Part shown: piece by piece, positions 58,230 to 64,000 of the stretch
How positions within the stretch are numbered: the first letter of the stretch is position 1
How the letters are laid out: each line of letters begins with the position of its first letter
NCBI GenBank assembly: GCA_050084985.1
Contig: JBITNC010000001.1
Location: 15,810,001 to 15,874,000, forward strand
DNA: 64,000 bases
Source: Nageia nagi
Lineage: Eukaryota > Pinophyta
Direction: 5' to 3'
Translations under genes and position numbers: made by a program
The notes under the pieces: model-generated
The model's input: only the letters and a program-made list of their open reading frames with translations
Told to the model about the DNA's origin: nothing
Databases searched by the model: none

Positions 58230-59420
58230 ATTGTTAAAATAGATCACTCAAGACCCCATGAGTAAACCACACCACACATGGCATGATGGTATTTTGAGAT
58301 TCAAAGGTTGAATTTTGTTACCATCTCCTTCAAAATGTAAATTAAAAATACTTTTTGAATTGTATTCCACACCTACATTAGGACATGATGGATTTTTGAA
58401 AACTTATAAGCGGGTGGCACAATCATTTTATTAGATAGGTATGAAATTGGATATCAAGTAATTTGTGGCAACTTACGATGTGTGTCAATGAAAAAAGGGT
58501 GAGCTAGTGGGTACTCCAGGACTCCTTCAACCTCTTCCCATATCTATCCATACATGGATCGATATCTCAATGGATTTCATTGAAGGCCTTCCTAAATCCA
58601 ATGTTAAATTAGTTATTCTAGTGGTGGTTGATAGGTTATCTAAATATGCTCATTTTGGTTCATTGTCTCATCCCTACAAAGTAGTGATAGTGGCATAATT
58701 ATTATTGGATACAATTTTCAAACTAAATGGTATGCTAGAGATGATTGTCAGTGATCGTGATCCCACTTTTACAAGCCATTTTTGGCAAGAGCTTTTTAAG
58801 CTCCAAGGTACCCAACTAAACATGAGCTCAGCATATCACCCACAAATTAATGGTTAGATTGAAATTATCAACAAATGTTTGGAAACATATTTACATTATT
58901 TTTCTTTATCATAACCTATGCATTGGGTATGATGGCTTCCCTTAATGGAGTGGTGGTATAATACATCTTATCATTCTACTAGCAAGATGACCCCCTATGA
59001 AGTAGTGTATGGTCAAGCTCCACCAATAGTCACCTCGTATGTTGTAGGTACTAGTAAAGTTTAGGCAGTTAACTTAGCTTTAGTTAATCAGGATGATATT
59101 CTTCATTTGCTCAAGGATAATCTTTAGATAGCCCAACATCATATGAAAGAATAGGAAGATCAGCAACATGTGGAAAAGGAGTTCTAGGTAGATGACATGA
59201 TCTTTTTGAGGCTACAACCTTATCGCCAAAAATCCTTAAAAATTAAAGGCCCTCAAAAATTAGCCTCAAAGTTTTATGGTCCTTACAAAGTGTTATAGCA
59301 CATTGGCCAAGCTAAATACAAACTGAAGCTTCTTGCTTCTTCCAAGATTCACCTAGTGTTTCATGTATCTTATCTCAAGAAAGTGGTTGGATCAGAGGTT
59401 TGGGTTTAGACATAATTACC
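58230..59420 (+). pseudogene. Chromovirus integrase remnant
   Basis: The zinc-binding region lies at 58370-58500. The core follows with [18 protein letters not shown] and [12 protein letters not shown] (58550-58660), MIVSDRDPTFTSHFWQELF (58741-58797) and SAYHPQING (58829-58855). The D-D-E core residues are partly readable but stops split them. The C-terminal GPQKLASKFYGPYKV is at about 59250-59290. Confidence 0.87.
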
Positions 59421-59600
59421 TAAGTTGGTAGAGGATGGATCAATGGTAGTTGTACTTGAGACAATTTTGGATCAACATTCACAATAGCTTCATAATCACT
59501 CCATCACAAAAGTCCTTGTACAGTGGCAAGGCATGGCACTAGAAGATGCAACATGGGAAATACTTCATTAGCTATAGCAACAATTTCCACACTTCAAGCT
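59421..59600 (+). pseudogene. Chromodomain remnant at the integrase C-terminus
   Basis: The reading PKLVEDGSMVVVLETILDQ, then VLVQWQGMALEDATWEILH (59418-59570), has the chromodomain pattern LVxWxGxxxxxATWE. Such domains direct chromoviruses to marked chromatin. It ends a few tens of bases before the polypurine tract. Confidence 0.8.
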
Positions 59601-59634
59601 TTGAGGATAAATCTTCATCCTAAGAGGGGTGGCA

Positions 59635-60029
59635 TGTTAGGATCCCACATCCTAACATTTTAGTGTTAGTATTTTATTAAATTATTGACCTATATTGTAA
59701 ATTGTAATATTGTGATTGTAAGGCCAGGGTCCAATTTTGCATTACTATTAGGAATAGGATTATTTTATTATAAATAGATAGAAGTGTGTGGAGAAATGCA
59801 TCTTGAACATTATTTTTCACTTTTGGAGTTGTAAGAAGGTAGCCCCCTCAAAGCGACTTGTGATTCTGTTACTATTCAATAAAATCCTATCCTTATCTAC
59901 TATTTTATGTTCTATTTATCAATGCATGCTCTATTATTTCCATAAATAATTATCATTTTCCTATTTTAAATTGATATTCATTTAATTTCTATAATATTTA
60001 CCTTTTTTTATAATTGTATCATTGTAACA
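59635..60029 (+). repeat. 3' LTR (395 bp) of the chromovirus
   Basis: Same ends as the 5' LTR, with the TATA box at 59769-59776. It is preceded by a purine tract. Confidence 0.93.
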
Positions 60030-60590
60030 GAAGCTGAAGGGTAGCTAAAACCCCAATCCCCTCCCTTTAAAGAACATAGGGCTCCTTAGAAGGATGATTG
60101 TCCCCATAAGATTGCTCTAGAAAAATAATCTAGGACAAACCCTACCCCTCCTAGGGTGAAAGGGAAGGAGAAGGCCCAATTAAAACATAGCTAGAGTAAA
60201 GAGGAAAGGGGGAATAGAGGAAGGTATCTCAGAGTAAGGTACATAATAAGTAGCATTTAGTACCCTTTAGGTGAGATTTGATGAGGATTCTAAAAAGGCC
60301 AACCAAGAGACTCAAGATGGACCTAAGCCTAAGGAAGCTTTAGATACAGTAGCACCCCTCCCCAAAGAACCAAAAATCATGAATGTAACTCCAATCTCTT
60401 GGATCAAATATGGGACCGTCTACTCCACAATGGATAGTTTTGTAGAGGAAGCATGAGAATAATTCTTCATGGAAACTAGGAACAAGAGGTACAAAATTGT
60501 GAAGAAGGCTAGAGAACATGACAACATGCAACAAGATATGACTCAGTTCGAGGAAACCTAAAGATGTGTTATGGTTTTAGGATATCACTA
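60030..60590 (+). pseudogene. Decayed ORF of unknown family, right part (from 53040-54046)
   Basis: This continues the lysine/proline-rich reading seen left of the chromovirus. A 61-codon frame (60271-60456) reads KKANQETQDGPKPKEALDTV, then VTPISWIKYGTV, and after a stop KAREHDNMQQDMTQFEET. No known domain was recognised. Confidence 0.4.
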
Positions 60591-60780
60591 AGTAATATAT
60601 TAAATGTATTAAGAGATCATAGAATAGCTACAATTTCATTTTGATATAATAATTTGGATGAAAAAGTATTATTTTGGCTATGTTACATGGAAGTTTAAAT
60701 CTATATGTAGCTACTTACAAGTCATAGCTGGGTAGCCTATTTCATATGCAACCATTTTGACTAGTTTTTGGGACCCAAAT
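60591..60780. other. Non-coding tail, possibly a LINE 3' end
   Basis: No ORF is present. The final bases before the next repeat (AATAAAACTC, 60779-60788, then T-rich AATATAATTTATCTATC) resemble the 3' ends of plant LINEs, but no poly(A) tail or target duplication was found. Confidence 0.3.
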
Positions 60781-60799
60781 AAAACTCAATTTTTTTGTT

Positions 60800-61330
60800 A
60801 ATATAATTTATCTATCAACAAAAACAAAATTATGATTATTATTTAATTCTCTTAAGAAAATTCAATATGGATTCAAAAAAATAGTTGAGCAAGTGGGATT
60901 CAAACATTTATCATTGCATTTTACATACAATGCACTCACCATTATACCATCCAACTAGACACAATATGCAATGAGTTGTAATTATTTTATGTTCTAAAGT
61001 ATACAAGTTATGAGCATTTTTCCATGTCAAATTATGGGTGTTTATCCATGAGAAAATAGTGTCAGATGAGACATACACCCACAATTTACCAATTATTTTA
61101 ATCAGAGAATAAATTTTTCCCATGATAAATCCTAGTGGAGCGATTAAGTCATGCGATGAGCGAGTGGTAGAATTATAATATATGCCCATAATAAAAATTA
61201 CATATACACCCAACATATATCCTAGTGGAGCAAAGGAATTTGGTGATGGGGGTGGTGGCATAATTGATATTCATCCAATGTCTTTTAAATATATGCCCAA
61301 GGTATATGTGTGAATTTGGCTAGAGGATAG
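60800..61330 (-). repeat. tRNA-headed repeat family, inverted copy
   Basis: On the minus strand a box A-like GATGGTATAATGGTGAGTG (60951-60933) and a box B-like ATGTTTGAATCCC (60907-60895) are spaced as in a tRNA. The preceding sequence matches 35480-35700. Short words of the TATGCCCATAATAA type at 61180-61310 match the minisatellite at 35030-35480. AGGATAT/AGGATTT plus GTGGAGC repeats occur near 61130 and 61220. Confidence 0.65.
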
Positions 61331-62880
61331 GCTTCTCCATTTCTAATTTGCACCCCACTTGGTCCTCCATATGATTGAAATTGGTATACTAATTGGGAGT
61401 TATTGAATAAACTTATTTTTCTCTCAAATGAATGTGCATTAGGATTATAAAATTTTCCTTATTATCCCAAAGACTGCCCTTGTGTATGCTACCCAAGTGT
61501 TTGTTGCACATTTTGATTATAACCTTGTTGTATACCTGTTGTGTACCTTAAGATTGGTATTACATATTTTGTTTATAACTTTGTTGTGTATTTTTGGTCT
61601 GATTTTGCATGTTTGATCTATAAGACCATTATGCACCTTATGGAGGATCTCGAGGTTGATTATGTTGCACATTAGCCATTTGAGTTTGAATCATTAATTA
61701 TTACATTTGCTCATGAGTTGTTGCATTATTTCCATGGGAGATGGAGTATAAGAACCTTGAGGATTACCTTGGGTTGGATTTTTAGTAGCTTATGCTCCAA
61801 TTTGGTTTTGCATATGTTTTTATGAATCATTTTGGAAATGAGAGATGTTATTGGGATTAACATTTTGGAAATCGATCATATTTTGATATTGTATATTTTG
61901 AGTATTTGGCTTGGGGTGTACAAAAGTTTGGCCAAGGTCCATACAATCATCAAGATTGACTTGGATGGAAGTATCAAGAATAGGATGGGGAACTTTAGCA
62001 TTTGGATATATCTTCCATGTTACTGGGTTGGTTAGAATTTATGAATTAGAAGTGATACTATTTGGGATATTTGGTTCGTTTTGAGTGGTAACATTTTGAA
62101 AATAATTTTGTTGGTTTGAATTTTTTGCCCTTTGAAATAGAGGATATTTTTGTTGTTGTTGCATAATATTTTGAAATATAGGCATTGAGTTTTGGACATT
62201 TTATTGTACAACATTTGGGTATGATTGGGGAATACTTTGGTTATCTTGAGATAACCTAATATTAAATAACTCTAGTGCTTTTTGTATATTACATTGGAAG
62301 TTTTACAAATCAATATTTGGCTTCATGTATTGCATAATAGGAGGTTATTTGGGCTTATATGGCATTTTAAAGGTGGGTTCTTGTATGATAGGTAATATTT
62401 AATCTTGTGGAGGGAACCAACTTTGGTCAAAGTGGTCGATGGTTGAGATTTTTTATTTTGCATTTGATCCATAGTCTCTTGGTACCAATTATATGTATTT
62501 GTACTTTATTTAATAATTTTTAGTGGATAAAGAGATGCATATATAGCCTTTGGAGGCTCATGTTCATCCATCGTGGCATAATTGTAGTGATCAAACCACA
62601 ATAAAATATTCCTTAGTATACTTTGGCCTTATGGAGAAGATTGAGTTGTAGGGCCAACATTATTATGCACTTGTTCCATTACCTTGGCTAGCTCATTGGG
62701 AGTAAGTCTCTAAAATAGTTGGAAAAATTTAGTGAATATGATGGAATGATTATCAACATTAGGTGCATGCTCTTATTTTACCACATTTGGGTCATTCTTT
62801 TTTTGAGTTTGAGGCCTTGTATCAACCATCCCTATGGAAGGAATTTCATACCAAACTAGATCTATGGAGGAATCATAATC
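61331..62880 (-). pseudogene. gag-like remnant rich in Gln/Asn
   Basis: The minus strand reads as a decayed gag-type protein. From about 62790 one frame has LTPNELAKVMEQVHNNVG, LLWFDHYNYATMDEHEPPKA and YNWYQETMDQMQN. Further on (61800-61500) Gln/Asn-rich pieces such as QMANVQHNQPRDPP and RSNMQNQTKNTQQSYKQNM occur. The style matches gag C-terminal regions of plant LTR elements. Stops and frameshifts are common and no RT is present. Confidence 0.5.
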
Positions 62881-63239
62881 CATTGAGATGGTTAAACACC
62901 AACATTCCCTCCTTATCCAAGGTGTAAAGCTTAATAAGTTAGAATTCTCTCATAATATGAGAGACTTTTAAAAATATGCCAATCATCAAGGTAAATTTAA
63001 AACAACAAAATAAAAATTGGGTCCACACTTTCAACATGGGTGTGATCATAACCCCTAGGTGTTTACAAATGTTCTACTTAGATGTGATAAGCCCAAAACC
63101 CAATCCTAATGCAAAATTTTTATGCTTATGTAAAAACAACTAACTCATTATTTCAAAATGCAATGTGGGACCAGGTCTTGCCTGATTTTTCTTGAGAAAA
63201 AGTGCCCTCTATTTTGAAATATGGTGTGATATCATGTTT

Positions 63240-63580
63240 CACTTGATATTTTTTGAGTAAAAATGCATTATATTTTAGAGTGCAGCACATCTAATATGGA
63301 GCATAGTGCACCTAGGAATCTCAAAAAAATCTCAAACTAACTTGTTAGAGAAGTGCAACATGATTGGGGTTGGACGTAGCACATCTAGGGGTCTGCAGGT
63401 GAGGTGTAATGTGCCTAAAGCTAGGTGTAACATGCCTAGGGACTGGTACATGGAGCATAGTACACTTGGTTTGGGATGCAATGCACCTAGAATAAAGGTA
63501 TTTTCTAACTCTATAACTTGCCTTATAATTAAGAATTTTATTCCAAGATGCAACATGCCTAGTGTTAAGCACAATGAAGC
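63240..63580 (+). repeat. Degenerate short repeats around RTGCAACATGCCTAGG
   Basis: About eight to ten variants of GTGCAACATGCCTAGG (for example GTGCACCTAGG, GTAGCACATCTAGGG, GTGTAACATGCCTAGGG, ATGCAACATGCCTAG) are spread at 20-80 base intervals. They create matching open frames on both strands, which look like repeat artefacts rather than genes. Confidence 0.65.
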
Positions 63581-63674
63581 ATTGTGTTTGGTTGAAAATG
63601 ATATATTTGAACTCCAAATCTTCAGATATGATCTGTTCATTTTGGTATACTCTTTTTGTTCAAATATTACTTAA

Positions 63675-64000
63675 ATTTGACTATTATTAATTCTTTAAAA
63701 TTCATAGATTCACTCCATTTTGATGGGTAGAGGCTAAAAAATAAGAAAATGCAAACTTGAAGGACAAACTTGAAAAAGTGTAGAAAACACCAAATCTAAG
63801 TAGTAGCTAGTGTTCACTTCGGGTTCACCATTTAATGTGCACCAAAATTCATGCTTAATATGGATATATTAATGTAGCATGAAGATCATAACCTTGGTGT
63901 GGTAGAAAATCTTTCAAAATCATGGAACCTTGAATTATCCTTCAAACCTTAGTCTTCAAACTATTAAGCAATCTTGCAGCAAATATTAGGAGAATAAAAT
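63675..64000. other. Window edge, nothing recognised
   Basis: AT-rich, with no ORF or repeat identified. Confidence 0.5.

Larger units (their letters stand above)
54047..60029 (+). mobile_element. Ty3/gypsy chromovirus-like element, 5983 bp, decayed
   Basis: LTRs at 54047-54445 and 59635-60029 begin TGTTAKRATCCCACATCC and end AACA. GAAGT (54042-54046) and GAAGC (60030-60034) are the probable target duplication with one mutation. TGGTATCAGAGC at 54448-54459 is the initiator-methionine tRNA primer binding site. AAGAGGGGTGGCA (59622-59634) is the polypurine tract. Interior order is gag, protease, RT, RNase H, integrase, chromodomain. Stops occur throughout, many as TAG where Gln or Trp is expected. 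Confidence 0.93.

Noticed and set aside
60911-61261. A 116-codon minus-strand frame that resembles the frame at 35400-35684
   Set aside because: The similarity is nucleotide homology between two copies of a tRNA-headed repeat. The aligned part runs into the pol III boxes, so it is not a protein gene.
63306-63674. A 122-codon open frame (+), overlapped by 90- and 102-codon frames on the other strand
   Set aside because: All three frames run through the degenerate RTGCAACATGCCTAGG repeats. The openness comes from the repeat, and no domain is visible.

Overview
The window looks like nuclear DNA of a seed plant, probably a gymnosperm. It is strongly AT-rich, holds only two recognisable host genes in 64 kb, and is otherwise filled with nested, mostly decayed plant transposons: Ty3/gypsy, Ty1/copia, L1-type LINEs with DUF4283 ORF1s, a SINE, a CACTA element and a Mutator-type MITE. 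The gymnosperm assignment is inference from the low gene density and the old, interleaved repeats. No rRNA, organellar or bacterial signal was seen.

Host genes. An intronless, GC-rich calmodulin-like EF-hand protein lies at 4915-5619 (+). A CYP86A-type cytochrome P450 (fatty acid omega-hydroxylase family) lies at 24545-26106 (-). It is complete in every catalytic motif but carries a one-base frameshift directly after its membrane anchor. The two genes are not functionally linked by anything visible.

Repeat layout. 1-3240: Ty3/gypsy pol remnant (+). 5725-16980: three related LINE-derived segments (A, B, C), interrupted by a tRNA-type SINE, a copia 3' end (-) and a gypsy element (-) with gag, two retropepsin-like domains and a 931-bp LTR. 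16987-19894: complete 2.9-kb non-coding LTR element with target duplication AGTTG. 20458-21900: decayed unknown coding sequence. 22183-22648: Mutator-type MITE. 29833-34555: inverted repeat with 1.4-kb arms, holding a copia fragment and a complete 1.1-kb CACTA element. 35000-35850 and 60780-61330: inverted copies of a tRNA-headed, minisatellite-bearing repeat. 35900-52960: L1-type LINE split by a complete 12.1-kb LTR element (36932-49027, target duplication ATAAG). 53040-60560: decayed ORF split by a 6-kb chromodomain gypsy element (54047-60029). 61330-62850: gag-like remnant (-). 63240-63580: short degenerate repeats.

The most interesting object is the 12.1-kb LTR element. It has paired LTRs, a primer binding site, a polypurine tract and an unbroken 1307-codon gag-protease ORF, but no recognisable reverse transcriptase or integrase. 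It shares its LTR 5' terminus and polypurine tract with the 2.9-kb non-coding element, which suggests a family of non-autonomous elements moved in trans by the same partner. All assignments come from reading motifs by eye. No database search was run.
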